Source of the DNA: Salvia splendens
Lineage: Eukaryota; Streptophyta; Magnoliopsida; Lamiales; Lamiaceae
Length of the DNA stretch: 64,000 nucleotides
Reading direction: 5' to 3'
NCBI RefSeq assembly: GCF_004379255.2
Contig: NC_056032.1
Span: 32,337,322 to 32,401,321, forward strand
In this document: positions 47,973-60,372 of the stretch, one piece after another
Numbering within the stretch: position 1 is the first letter of the stretch
How the letters are laid out: every line of letters begins with the position of its first letter
Notes under the pieces: generated by a model
Databases searched by the model: none
Told to the model about the DNA's origin: nothing
What the model saw: only the letters and a program-made list of their open reading frames with translations
Position numbers and translations under genes: made by a program

Positions 47973-48338
47973 TTATGTTGGAGGACATGTATAATCTTTT
48001 GGGGGAATATCATTAATTTTTGTTTCATTTCATAATTTTTTTCTCTCTTCCGGTTTGTCATTATGTGTTTTACATTACTTGCTTGGTTTATTTTTGTTTT
48101 ATTGGTTTTGCTTTTGGGAATGTATTTGGAATGTAAAATAATAATGTACTCGATATTATAATTTTTTTATATTTTAGGCTCCACTTGCCACTTTCTAAGA
48201 TCGGGTTTATCGGCAATTTTCATTGACAAATAAGGTTATGTCATTTATTACATCTTCATTAATCAATAAATATTTAATTTAATATTTAAATATTTTTATA
48301 TATTATATTAAAAATAATAAAAATGATATCAAAATTTA
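47973..48338. other. 3' flank of the laccase pseudogene
   Basis: AT-rich, with no gene seen. Confidence 0.4.
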
Positions 48339-48557
48339 TACTCTCTCTGTCCCCTAAAAATAGGAACTTTTGAAACGGTACGAGTTTTAAAACAAAATAA
48401 GAGAAGTTAGAGAGAGATAGTAAGAAAGGTGTTAAGTGGAAAATGAGTCTCACCTTATTAGAGAGAAATGAAGTAAATTACCAAAAATAGAAAGTTTCTA
48501 TTCTTAGGGAACAGACTAAAAAGTAAATAACTTTTATTTTTCGAGGACGGAGGGAGT
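48339..48557. mobile_element. Stowaway-like MITE
   Basis: The left end TACTCTCTCTGTCCCCTAAA and right end GAGGACGGAGGGAGT are imperfect inverted repeats of the CTCCCTCCGTCC type. TAGGAACTTTT on the left is matched by GAAAGTTTCTA on the right. Confidence 0.68.
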
Positions 48558-50930
48558 TTTTTTGTTCTCCAAAAATAGTGACCAAATTTGCTATAGCTTC
48601 ACACAAACAAAAATAATTCTCTCCACATATCATCCTTCTTCTATTCTGTTATTTCTTGTTGAATTAGTATCTCTTATTATTTACCATGGATTATGAGAAT
48701 AACATATCTCCAATTCCCAAAATTCAGTTCAATCCAAAATTTCAATCATTTTAAAGATTATTTTCCCAATTTTGATAATTTTCTAATTGTTCTAGCAGAT
48801 ATCATAGCTCATTTCAAACATCTCCCAAAACTCATTCCAAGATAAGCTGCATATCAATATGAATTCTTTAAACACTCAATATTGTTGGAGTGAGCAAGAA
48901 TACATAACCTTAATGTCAACATAGTGTTTCATCAGTATGAATGCAAGTGTAGGCGCCAACCAAACTAGTTCCAAGATACGGAAAAATATTCTAGATCATA
49001 TGAACAAGGAAGAGCAACGAATCTAGGATGGTCAAACAAAGAACTTTGGAGGGAGTCAGACAACACTACAAACGTCGTCTCAATGCAAATGACTAAGTGG
49101 ATTGGTGTTGTGCTCTTGCCTAAGAACAAGGAGTAAAAGTGGGTCCGGGCCCACATCCGTGCTCGTTGGCAAGAGCACGGATGTGGATGCGCTTAGATCA
49201 TCTCCCCTCCTGGGATTGATTCTTGGACATTACTATAACCCTAGTGTCAGAGCCGCGCGATGCACGGATCGATTTAATTTAATCACGATAAAATTATATT
49301 TTGAATTAGTTACTTAAAATCCGATACAACGTGAAAAATTATAAACGTATGTTACAATTCAAGTGTACGATCCCAAAATATAAATTATGGATTTAACTAA
49401 GAGAATGATTTCAGGAGTATGTACACAGCCACTAATTTAAATCTACAATTGAGAGCATGATTATAGGGGCATTTACACATCCATATGCAATTGCATTAGG
49501 AATTGTAACTGCCATATTACTAAGTATAGCATTAGTAAGAGTGTTGATTTGCGTTATTACGTGATGAATGATTTTTTTTAATCCTCATCAGTCATTGACC
49601 GTCGCATAATAATGCAAAATGAGATTACGGCTTCTTTAATACCATAAAAATAATATCGCCATAAATTAATAAAAAATCCAATTTTTTTAAAATCAAAATA
49701 CACCGATCTTAAAGAATATTATTGTAATTTGAATAAGATAGACTCATTTCAATGCATGAAAACTGGAACATAAAATCAATAAAATAGAAGAAAATTATTT
49801 CTTTATATAATTAGACATTATTTAGTGTATGAATTAGTTATTCACACTAATTCTAGAAGCCGAAGAAATGGTACATGAACTAATGAAAAATGAAATCATG
49901 GATTCTAGAAGCTGAACAAATACTACATGAACATTCAAAAAACAAATGTATGTTTATGACTAACAACCGTAACATAGTCCAAGAATTTACACTAATTCTA
50001 GGATTATTTGTAAATCGTAAAAGAGACGGCTCATTCTCTAGTCTTCATTCTTCTCAAATCCTCTGCCACTCACCCTGCTACACTCAATTGAAGGCATCTC
50101 ACTCTCCACACCATCACCCTCTACTACAAATCTGAAATTTTAATTGAATAAATAAATTTGCTGGGTGAAAGAATATTTATAGAGAGAAAACAAGTTGGCT
50201 ATGATAGGCATTGTGTATAATTTATACTAAAGAAATTCAATTATTTTTATTGTATATAAATATATACGTTACTAAATAAGAGTGAATACAACTTTGTATT
50301 CAATGAAAGATTTTGGATCATATTATTGTGGCGCTTAATCTGTCTACATTAATGAAGGCAAAACGTGCATAATGTGAGAAAGTTGCAATCCTTTGTTAAA
50401 TCAATTGAAATATAACATCAAAATTTTAGCAAATAATAAATGGCATCAATATTTGGATGAGAAAAACCCGCAACGGCCTCATCAAATTCTCCACACTCCT
50501 CTTTGATTTCTTCTTGATGTCAAACAAATTAATGTACAAAATAAAATAAAATGAAACTAACGCATCCAACATACTTTTTATATGACTTTTGTGTATTTAA
50601 TTTATAATGATTTAAATTCTTCAATGTATATATACGTTACTCCGTAAAACGCCTGAATTAGTTTGGTGACCAATATTTTGATTTATTACAAATCTAACCT
50701 AAAATTTATAAATATTTAAATTCAAGCTCACAATTTTAAAATATTCAAAATAAGACCAAAACTCGCATTTTATATACATATAGATTCCTATTAGTATAAA
50801 TAAAGTTAAAGTTAATGAAAAAAGAAAAGGCAAATAAATTGCAACACAATCGTAGTCAAACACCGCGTGAAATGAGGCTCACACATAAAAACTAATTACA
50901 TCGCGTGAAATGAGGCTCACGCATAAAAAC
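48558..50930. other. AT-rich intergenic region
   Basis: No gene is recognised. It holds one strong hairpin (49151-49186, listed separately). Short ORFs here show no family resemblance. Confidence 0.5.
49151..49186. repeat. Perfect 14-bp-stem hairpin
   Basis: CCACATCCGTGCTC at 49151-49164 and its exact inverse at 49173-49186 enclose an 8-base loop. It is GC-rich in an AT-rich setting and probably a MITE remnant. Confidence 0.85.
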
Positions 50931-51246
50931 TACTCCCTCCGTCTACCATTAGGAGTCCCATTCATGGGCGACACATGTTTAAGAAATGTTAAGAAAAGTG
51001 GATGGAAAAAAATTAGTGGAATAGAGGTTCCACTTGTATATATTAGTTTTAAATGAAATGTGAGTAGAATGAGTTAGTGGAATAGAGATCCCACTTGTAT
51101 ATATTAGTTTTAAATGAAATGTGAGTGGAATGAGTTAGTGGAAGGTGAGACCTTATTACCGTTTATGGTAAAAGTAAACCGGGACTCCTATTCGTGGGTA
51201 GACTAAAATGAAAAAACGGGACTCCTATTCGCGGACGGAGGGAGTA
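50931..51246. mobile_element. Stowaway-like MITE with an internal tandem duplication
   Basis: The ends TACTCCCTCCGTCTACC and, inverted, TACTCCCTCCGTCCGCG are followed by matching ATTAGGAGTCCC/ATAGGAGTCCC. Inside, a unit of about 70 bp (from TTAGTGGAATAGAG through TGTGAGTAGAATGAG) is repeated in tandem. Confidence 0.82.
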
Positions 51247-51841
51247 ATTATAAATGAATGAAAACTAATTAAGTACTTTTTGTTTGGAATATATGCAAAC
51301 GTATTTTACCCATATATAAACACTATACATATACGATGTGAGGAATATTATATTATTATTTGCTTATAATATCTTGTGGATTGGCAAAAGAAAATGAAGT
51401 TGAGATTCAAATATTAAAATTGTAGAAATTTTAGTAGAAATGTAAGTATATAATCTTTCTTATGATATTTATTTTTACAACTCTTTTTTAGTATTTGTTA
51501 TAAAATTCAAAATTTGGAAAATTATACCTAGTGGTGTGAATAATATATTAATATAATAAACGTACATTTAACATATTTTAATTATAATCTGTATTTGAAT
51601 CCTACCTTCTTACCACAAAAACAAATAATTACAAATTCGAACATATGTAAAAAGATTAATAAAGTTGAGAGGGTTACTAACACGAAAGAACACAACATTT
51701 ATTCAAATATTATAGACTGAAAGTTTGAAACACGAAAATTCGGTGCGCAAATCCGAAGCAAAACAATGAACATAATCGTTTCCAGCTTCTCTCACTCTAT
51801 ACAATAATTCAAAGAATCATAATATATATTGGACGTATAAT
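51247..51841. other. 3' flank of the PAR1 gene
   Basis: AT-rich DNA with no separate gene. The part near 51720-51841 should contain the PAR1 3' UTR. Confidence 0.4.
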
Positions 51842-52909
51842 TTAGAAATATTCTGGAGCGGGAGCAGGAGCATCGACCACGTAATCTGCAGCCATCGGAC
51901 CAGGGGCCGCGCCACCTACTGCACCACCGTTGCTCAAGATCTCCAACATCGCCCGATGGGGATTCGTCTTCTGCTTCTCGCAAAGAGCAGGCAAAAATAC
52001 TCCTGCACAATAATTTATGACACAATTTATAATTTTTCTCGAATTAATATGTACTTGATTAAATCAAAAAAAAACATTAAGATTATAATGGAACATTACT
52101 ACTCCTTATATCTAAATGTTTGTCTATGGCCTAATTAAACCACTCTAGACAATCCATGTTTAGTAATCCAAACTATTGTGATTCAACCAATACTCCAATA
52201 GTCACTTCACTTACATTCACTGCAGCAAAATAAACATCATTTTCCCAATAATAGAAAACTAAGTATAGCATTTTTAAATACTATAAATACTAAGCTGAAG
52301 AATTAGTCGCCCCCTGTCCAGAATACACGCCTTCATGTTCATGCAAAAAAAGTAAAAATAAAAAATAAAAATAAAAACAAAAAATAGTGAATTGATTAAT
52401 TCGAGCGGAAAAATACCTTCACCGGCAGCGAGGTTGAAATAGAGGTCGACAATGTTAGGGCAATTCTGGTAACAAGACGGGGAGCAGAGGCTGGCGGTGA
52501 ACTCCGGCGCAAGGAATGCATCCGATGAGATTCCGACGAATCCACGGTCGACGCCGCATGCCTTGACGCACTGATCAGTCTCGATGTATCCGGACATTCT
52601 CTCCACCACCACCTCCGACGTCTTACACGTGTACTCTACACTCCCCTCCTCGTTCCGGTAGTTCTCCAACACGCACCTCTTCCCCGACGTCGCAATCGCG
52701 AATGCGCACAAATTCGTCGGCAAATTCTCGCAGATCAGCTCTCCTGAATCAAAATCAATACATTTAATAATAAATCATAATAGATCGATCCGATTTCGAT
52801 CTTTGTATACATAAACATTGAATTTGATCGGCAAATTACCTAATATTCCTTGTATAAGGAGAGATGAAGCGAAGAAGATAATCAATGAGATTTTCGTTGC
52901 AGACGCCAT
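51842..52909 (-). CDS. PAR1-family (photoassimilate-responsive) secreted protein
   Basis: Three minus-strand exons: 52909-52840, 52743-52417, 52002-51842. They give 185 aa. Residues 1-24 are a clear signal peptide ([19 protein letters not shown]). The mature part is Cys-rich: [76 protein letters not shown], and LPALCEKQK. The C-terminus is Ala/Pro-rich ([10 protein letters not shown]). This is the PAR1 family, first described as sugar- and pathogen-responsive in tobacco. Its biochemical role is not established. The even Cys pattern suggests a disulfide-bonded apoplastic protein. The gene looks intact. Confidence 0.92.
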
Positions 52910-54066
52910 TGGATGGATGTTTTCCTTCTTATTGGCTTTATTTTGGTTTGTTTGCTGGGATGCTTTGATTCGGTTCCTCTTTATATAAGGCTATGAGAGA
53001 GTGTGTGAAAAGCGACAGAGGAATATAGATAGTTTATTAGTTAAATAATTAAATTAGACGAAATTTCTCTACGATTCACAATTGGGAATTTGGTTGACCC
53101 CCCGCGTTTAAATGGAATTTATATTTAATTCCTTAATTTAATTGAAATTTGCCATGAGAAAGCGTGTTGGGGTGCCTACACGGTTTGAACTTTCAAGTGT
53201 CCGACACAAATGGAAGGTTCTTAGTTTCCATATTGACCTGGTCTCACATACAAATTTAGACTTTTCATTTTTGTTTTACACAATATATTCTACTCATAAA
53301 AATAAATCTTGATTTGATTTTTATACTATGAGTATTAAATAAATAAAATCAATAATAATTTTTAAGAGATTAAATGTATAAAATAAAATACATAATGATA
53401 ATAATGTAGAATAAATTAGAACAATACTGATATATTAGTATTAAATAATGTTAATGTATACAAGATTACTACATTAATACTCCTAGTATATAAGGTGGAA
53501 AATACACTACCACATAAGATGGAAAATGTTCAGTATCCATTCAAAATTGAAGACCTTTCACAAAGAAAATGTATTGATAACTGAACTTTACTATTTGAGT
53601 TAGGCCTTATTCCTAAAATGACTAATTAAAGCAACTTAGTTGAACAATATGTCATGGAATCAATAATTACATAATCATTATGCATATTGACAAAATATTT
53701 CTATGAGAGATAACATCTTTTGCTTTTGATTCATGGTCGGGTTAAGGATTTTGTCCTTAATAAACTTAAACCCCTTTATACATATAATAATAGTAGTAAT
53801 AAAATTAACAAAAAAAAAACATAGACCTCATTCTGGAGTATGAAATTAGTAATCTAAGGTTTATTGAATAGCCCAGTGTGAATATCCACATATTTTATGG
53901 GTACTCCGAGTTCAATCGGCAATTTAGTTGAAATTTAAATTCATAACATTTGAATTAGAAATCATAGTACTATTTCGATTCAAATAGCTAAAAATGTGAC
54001 AATTAAGTAGAAATGTCCAAAAGAAAATATAAAAATAGTCATTTGGCAACGTGGTTTCGTAACCGG
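52910..54066. other. PAR1 upstream region and AT-rich intergenic DNA
   Basis: A TATA-like TTTATATAAGG (52980-52990) lies about 75 bp upstream of the PAR1 ATG on the minus strand (as CCTTATATAAA). Beyond that, no gene is seen. Confidence 0.45.
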
Positions 54067-54321
54067 TACTATATCTGTCCCACATTAAGTATCATATTTA
54101 GTGTGTGCACGGGTTTTAAGAAATGTAAGAAAAGTGAGTTGAATAAGTTAGTGGATTGTGAGTCTCACTTATATATATTAGTTTTATAATAAAATGTGAG
54201 TACAATTGGTTGATGGAATGTGAGGTCTATTTACCATTTATGGTAAAGGTAAAATGTGACTTTTATTGTGGGACATACCAAAATGGCGAAATGTGACACT
54301 TATTGTGGGACGAAGATAGTA
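54067..54321. mobile_element. Stowaway-like MITE
   Basis: The ends TACTATATCTGTCCCACATT and, inverted, TACTATCTTCGTCCCACAAT are followed by AAGTATCATATTT/AAGTGTCACATTT. TA lies at both borders. Confidence 0.8.
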
Positions 54322-54878
54322 CTATTTTATGTATAGATAGGGTTTAGTCTAATAAAATTTAATTAAATAATAATAAATCAAGGGAAAAATCGATTATATT
54401 ACGCAGTTTCGTGTAGCTCAATATGCCGAAAAATTGACAACTCGAGTGTAGAAGAGCTCAAATGTCAACATTTACATGCAAAATTAGTCATCCCTTTGTT
54501 CCCACTAAGCGTTGACCGACTATGTGGCAGAGAGCTCTATTGCCATGGCAAGATGTAAATTTGTAAATAGTGATGTCGTTATAAAAATGAAGTGTGATAA
54601 TTAAATTGAGACGGATCGAAATGAAAAAGAGTGACGATTAAGTTGGGAAGGAGGGAGTAAAGTAAAATGAAAAGTTGGTTCAAATTCATTTAACATCTTT
54701 AATGTATTTTCAAATCGAAATATCTAATGCGAACACGTGGCTTGATTAAATTATTAGACTAGGTTTCAAATTGTAAATTTCTAGAAATTTTTGGGTCAAT
54801 ATGTTTTAAATTATTAGTCTAGGTTTCAAATTTGTGTGGATAGAATATAGTAAGAACTAAGCACTTCAACTCTTCAAG

Positions 54879-54879
<1 letters not shown>

Positions 54880-54916
<37 letters not shown>
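54880..54916. repeat. (TA)n microsatellite
   Basis: About 36 bp of TA repeats running into a short TG tract, directly at the left side of the inverted-repeat element that follows. Confidence 0.95.
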
Positions 54917-54924
<8 letters not shown>

Positions 54925-55525
54925 GTTGTGATCAATTGAGATTTTTTAGTCCAATTGAGAATTGAGATGCATTATCAGCCATTAATTTTTGTTAAATGAG
55001 TGGTCCATAATTTGTTACATGGAAAATATTTTTAGATTAATTAATTATGAAAGGGAAGAATGGTAATTTCATAGTACATTTTATTCAATAAATACTTTTT
55101 TTAATTATTTTTTTAAAAAAAATAATTTTTTTTATTTAATTTTTTTTAATATTTTTTGTCAACTATATATACAATTCATGTCAACTATATATACAATTCA
55201 TGTCAACTACACACATATAATGTCAACTACATATACAATTCATGTTAACTACACACATAAAATGTCAACTATGTGTACAATCCATATCAACTACATATAC
55301 AATTCATATCAACTACATATACAATTCATGTCAACTATACACATATAATGTCAACTATAAGTTGTTGACATTTGATGTGCATGCTATTGATGATAATACC
55401 TCCGGGTTGACATAATCTACTTGCAGTTGACATTTCGAAAATGTTGTGGATGAGTAGCAGAAAATGCATCTCAATTTTCAATTAAGCTAAAAAATCTCAA
55501 CCCAGTAGGACTCTATATATCTCTC
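54916..55525. mobile_element. MITE-like element with GTCAAC-rich core
   Basis: An inverted repeat of about 40 bp joins 54938-54973 (CAATTGAGATTTTTTAGTCC, then AATTGAGATGC) to 55464-55500 (GCATCTCAATT, then GCTAAAAAATCTCAACCC). The core (about 55158-55440) is a tandem array of roughly 22-26 bp units like ATACAATTCATGTCAACTAC. No coding region. Exact outer borders and duplication are unclear because of the TA tract. Confidence 0.6.
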
Positions 55526-56260
55526 AGGTTGCGTTAGTGTGCTAACTAATTTATAGTAATAACTAATAACTTTCAATTATGTGTATTAAAATTATCAACA
55601 TAAAGACATAATTATATCAATACAACATGTAAATTTAAATATAAACACAAAGATATAAGTTTATCAACACAAGAAGATTGATAAATTTATGTCTTTGTGT
55701 TGATATTTTTAACATACAAAATTGATATTAGGGTATTAGTTATTACTCTCTCTCTCTGAAAACAGTTAAATATTTATGCATAATCAAATAATCAAATACG
55801 AATGTCATTTTAAGATAATATTTACGTTATGTACTAATCGATTCAGTGGTATGATAACAAGGTCATTTTTTTAGTTTATGTGAGGATTTCAGTTCATACG
55901 ACGTCCTTCACGTTTTTAATCTCATCCTTCTATGCGCTGCCCGTCCTCAACCAATGAAATGCCCCCATCAAGCACACTCTTAAGCCTGTGAGTGGACTTT
56001 TTTTTATATAATTTTTTATAAATTTGAGATTATAATATTTCAATTCAAAATTTATCTCATTATTCAAAATATATCGGTTACCCAACAGATTTATAGTCAA
56101 TTTTTTTCTATTTTTTCATTTTGTATTCTTCAATACCTTCTACACTCGTCTATAAATTTCACATGCAATCCATAATTTTGCTAGCAGTCAAAAAATCTAT
56201 CTTACCCTCATTCAACACTAATTTTCACACCTTACATCTTTAAACTTTGTCTTTCAATAC
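55526..56260. other. AT-rich intergenic sequence upstream of a Harbinger relic
   Basis: Contains inverted copies of TATGTCTTTGTGTTGATA-like sequence near 55600-55720. No gene seen. Confidence 0.4.
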
Positions 56261-56497
56261 ATGAATCCCAACAATGAAAACAATTCATCCGACGAAGAGG
56301 TTAACAAGCTGATTGTGCATCTTCATCGAGCTCATGAGTATTATGTCAATCCTCCTCCGGTTCCTACACCAAGAACCCAACGATACATGCATCTAGAGCG
56401 AGAGCTTGCCATGGAAAGGCTCTTCGAGGATTACTTTTCCGATCAGCCCCAATGGGGGCCAGACGTCTTTTGATGTTGTTTTCATATGTGTCGAGAG

Positions 56498-57616
56498 TTA
56501 GAGCATCACCAATGGAGGCGTCAAAACCGCGACGCAGATTTTTCGCCGACGCCGGTTCTGATGCCGAACCATTGCGACCGGCGTCGGCGAAATCGGCGTC
56601 AATTTCGGCGTACCCATGCCGATTCGTGTGGTGACGCCGGTTCTAACGCCGATCCTCACGGCGCCATTGTAGGCCCCGGATCGGCGTCAGAATTTAATTT
56701 TTAATTGTTTTTTTTGAAAACACTAAATATACGCGCTTTGAACGTCATTTTCATTCGCACCACTTGTTTTAACGAGTACTCTCTCTATCTTTCTTTCTGT
56801 ACAAGATCAATAACGAGCAATGGAGAACAACTACGCAGGAACTCCAGTGACTCCCGGGGGATGGTCTCAGACTCCCCCGACTCCTGGGGTAGGGTCTCAA
56901 ACTCCCCCGACTCCCGGGGTAGGGTCCCAGACTTCCCCGGCTCCTGGGGGAGGTGGTTGGCCTCCGATGACCGAGGAGCTCAACAGGTTGCGAGGGAGGG
57001 CACCCCGAGTTCCCAGGGGGTCCATTCGGCATCCCCCCTCGGCAGGTCTACCGAGGAGCTCAAATTCTTCGCGCGCCAACAAACGCGCGCTCAAATGGTG
57101 AAGACCTTAGCCGACTTCCAATCGACGGTGGACCCCGAGGTGAAGGATTATCTTCGTGTATTGCTCCAGAGCCAGCGTGAAGAATTGGAGGCGATGAGGA
57201 GGGAGACCGGCGGGAATAGCCGCGGGGTAGGTGGCGACAGAGGTGGCGGCGACGACGGTGAAGAAGGGCTGGGCGACGACGGAGACGAGGACGGCGGTGA
57301 GGAATGATTTTTTTTTACTTTTTTAATTGTACTTTTTAATTTTTGTACTTTTTTTTAATTAATGTACTTTTTAAATTTTAATAGTATTATTCGAATTTCC
57401 CTTATTTGTCTCGTAAATTAAATTCCGTATGTTGATACGATTGTAAATTAAATTATATACTTGTTATTAGTGATGTGGATAAGTAGTGGGAAGGCTATGT
57501 GAGGGCTATTTGATGTCCAGTTGATGTGGCAAGCTGATGTGGCAGGAGAATTTTAGTGCTGATGATGTGGCAGTGGGAAGGCTATGTGAGGTCCTAGACC
57601 ATAGTGGATGCTCTTA
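56498..57616 (+). mobile_element. Internally deleted PIF/Harbinger element, relative of 353-2449
   Basis: TTA duplications at 56498-56500 and 57614-57616 flank inverted ends GAGCATCACCAATG and GAGCATCCACTATG. The 1113-bp element keeps both ends, the promoter region and the two ends of the Myb/SANT gene of its 2.1-kb relative, here in the plus orientation. The middle, including the SANT domain, is deleted. It inserted into the Harbinger transposase relic at 56261-58060. Confidence 0.88.
56820..57307 (+). pseudogene. Deleted and frameshifted PIF Myb/SANT ORF
   Basis: The start MENNYAGTPVTPGGWSQTPP matches the full ORF at 698-2110. At about 56970, after GGGGWPPM, a deletion joins the C-terminal part in the wrong frame, so the ORF from this ATG ends at 57101 after 93 aa. 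The correct C-terminal frame (SPLGRSTEELKFFARQQTRA and DPEVKDYLRVLLQSQREELE, ending in an acidic tail) is still open to 57307. The SANT domain is gone. A TATA-like ATATAC lies near 56726. Confidence 0.83.
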
Positions 57617-58060
57617 TTGTTGCACATAGAAGGTATATTGGTGGCTCGCGAGGAATACACTCGGTAGCGACCAGGCAGTATTAGTTAGCAAGGTCTTTTA
57701 ACATTTCAGAAGTGTACATTTGCCTCCTGGCAGTTCGCCATTGGGGGAAGTTTGGACATCTTTGACGAGTATGTACACGTCGTCGAGACCAATGTTTGTG
57801 AGTTGCGACACCTTTAGTGCAGAATACTTGAGGGTGCTTACAACCAACGACCGTGAACAGTTGTTGCGTCTTCACGAAGCACGCCACAGCTAGCTTTTCC
57901 GACATACTTGGCAGCATTGCCCATGGAAAAATTGTCCCACAATATGGAGAGGGACATACACCAGCGGCCACAAAGGCAATCATTTGACATTAGTGCTAGA
58001 AGTGGTTGCCAAGACGTCAACTATCAATTGTGGAATTGATATGCATTTTTTAGTATTATG

Positions 58061-58648
58061 ATGATAACATTCACAACCAACAATTGATGCTAGAACATGA
58101 GATATTATCTTACCAATGGTATTTATCTTAGGTGTCCGGTCTTTGTGAAGTCATTTATTTGTGCAGAATTAGTCCCACACACCAAAGTATGTGGCCACCA
58201 TTCCATGAATACCTAAACATCCCAAAGTCGCCACAACGCACTCCAACAAGATCTAATCAAATACATTCAGATGAAAATTGGACACAACTTGTGATTTTAT
58301 TTTAAGATTTTAATTATGTATTTTTACTTTTTAATAAATTATTATGTTTAATATTTTAATTAAATTGAGATAAATCAATTACAAGATAAAAATAAATAAT
58401 TCTGCCGTAGATGGGCCTATATTCGTGAGTATCGGCCTGTGATCTATCATAAAAATACTTTTAAAAATTCCAGTCCACCTATAAATTCTAACTGAACGAG
58501 GATAAGTGGGACCGATCTCAACAAACAGAAACCGTCGACAGCCTCTCAATTCCTACATACAAATCTAAGAACTAAACCAAATAAAAATGGTAGTACAACT
58601 GAATCCCAAGCCACAGCTTAAAAGAAAAAGAAATAGAGAAAAGAAGCC
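58061..58648. other. Upstream region of chloroplast FBPase
   Basis: AT-rich DNA separating the transposase relic from the FBPase ATG. No clear motif beyond general AT-richness. Confidence 0.4.
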
Positions 58649-60372
58649 ATGGTTTCAGCGGCGACAGCAGCATCCCGCCTTATCTTCTCCAGCTCCCAAT
58701 CCATCTCCCGTTTCTCACCTCTTCAAACACTCGCCTCATGTTCATCCAGACACGGCCCGCGGCGGCCGAATTTGACCGGCGGCTTTGGCGTCGGCGGAGT
58801 CCGGTGCATGGCGGTGGCGGAGGGCACCGGTGCAACGAAGAAGAAGAGCGGTTATGAGATTGAGACGCTGACCAACTGGCTTCTGAAGCAAGAACAAGTC
58901 GGCACAATCGACGCAGAGCTCACCATCGTTCTCTCCAGCATTTCCATGGCCTGCAAGCAGATTGCTTCCCTTGTCCAGAGGGCCAGCATTTCCAATCTCA
59001 CCGGCGTTCAGGGCGCCGTCAATGTCCAGGGCGAGGATCAAAAGAAACTCGACGTCGTCTCCAATGAGGTACTACCAATTTGTTGGGATGGATCGTCGAC
59101 TGCACATTATTTTGATATTATCGTCGATTGCACATTAGTTTCATATTGTTCGTTTTGGGTGGACACATATTTATTTTGGGTCACCCCGCTTAGATAATGC
59201 TTCCAACTCCACTTCCCCTGGTCATACGACGTGGGATGCGTTTGTAACCCAACACAATTCGTTTAAGCTCTCACAGTTTAGTTATTCCCGAAAGGCTACA
59301 TGCTAATGGCTAAAGTTTGGGACCCATTCTCTCTTTTTCTTTCTGTCTCTTTTATTTTACTGTGCATTAAAACTCGGGTTCAACCGAATTGTTGTAGGTG
59401 TTCTCAAACTGCTTGAGATCAAGTGGGAGGACAGGGATCATAGCATCAGAGGAGGAAGACGTTCCGGTGGCAGTGGAGGAGAGCTACTCCGGCAACTACA
59501 TTGTGGTCTTCGACCCCCTCGATGGATCATCCAACATCGACGCCGCAGTCTCCACCGGCTCCATCTTCGGCATCTACAGCCCCAACGACGAATGCTTCGC
59601 CGAAATCCAAGAAGACGGCACAGTAAGTCCAGTAGTCCACCATCAACACCTTCATTCAAATAATATCCATTCCTAGAATTCTTGAATTGATGCATTGGAC
59701 ATTATTTCAGTTGGACACAGTGGAACAGAGGTGCGTGGTGAACGTGTGCCAGCCAGGGAACAACCTCCTAGCAGCAGGGTACTGCATGTACTCCAGCTCC
59801 GTCATATTCGTGTTGACGATAGGCAAAGGTGTATACGCATTCACGCTAGATCCCATGTTTGGGGAATTCGTGCTCACCACAGAGCAAGTCCAGATACCGA
59901 AATCCGGCAAGATATACTCCTTCAACGAGGGCAACTACCAGCTCTGGGACGACAAGCTCAAGAAGTACATCGACGATCTTAAGGATCCCGGGAAGCCTTA
60001 CTCCTCCCGTTACATTGGCAGCTTGGTCGGAGACTTCCACCGCACTTTGCTCTATGGCGGGATTTATGGCTACCCGAGGGATAAGAAGAGCAAGAATGGG
60101 AAGTTGAGGTTGTTGTACGAGTGTGCTCCCATGAGCTTTATTGTCGAGCAAGCCGGCGGAAAAGGCTCCGATGGCCACCACAGGATTCTCGATATCGAGC
60201 CTACTGAGGTCACTGTCTAGCATTATTGCATTCCTCAACTCTATCCATTGATTTTTTGTTTGATGAGATTGATCAATTTTGGTGTGTTGTTTGTGTGCAG
60301 ATACATCAACGAGTGCCGTTGTACATTGGAAGTGTGGATGAGGTGGAGAAATTAGAGAAATATTTAGCTTAA
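58649..60372 (+). CDS. Fructose-1,6-bisphosphatase, chloroplastic (redox-regulated type)
   Basis: Four exons: 58649-59068, 59398-59622, 59711-60208, 60301-60372, giving 404 aa. Residues 1-55 form a Ser/Arg-rich transit peptide. The metal site is intact (FDPLDGSSNID, D179 and D182). The regulatory insertion has all three cysteines, C206 (NDECF), C223 and C228 (QRCVVNVC), the thioredoxin-f switch of this isoform. SLVGDFHRTLLYGGIYGYP, then LLYECAPMSFIVEQAGGKGS and IHQRVPLYIGSVDEVEKLEK close the enzyme. It hydrolyses fructose-1,6-bisphosphate to fructose-6-phosphate in the Calvin-Benson cycle in the stroma. The regulatory loop is about three residues shorter than in pea. A decayed copy follows 1 kb downstream. 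Confidence 0.95.

Larger units (their letters stand above)
56261..58060 (+). pseudogene. Plant_tran-type Harbinger transposase relic, split by a PIF element
   Basis: The N-terminal arm (56261-56497) reads MNPNNENNSSDEEVNKLIVH, then PTPRTQRYMHLERELAMERL and EDYFSDQPQWGPDVF. It then hits TGA where Arg is expected. The arm beyond the inserted element (57617 on) gives LTFQKCTFAS, DIFDEYVHVVET, LRLHEARHS, WKNCPTIWRGTYTSGHKGNH, then LTLVLEVVAKTSTI, with several frame changes and stops. These are landmarks of plant Harbinger transposases of the PF04827 (Plant_tran) family. The relic is inactive. Host sequence is interrupted at 56498-57616. Confidence 0.82.
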
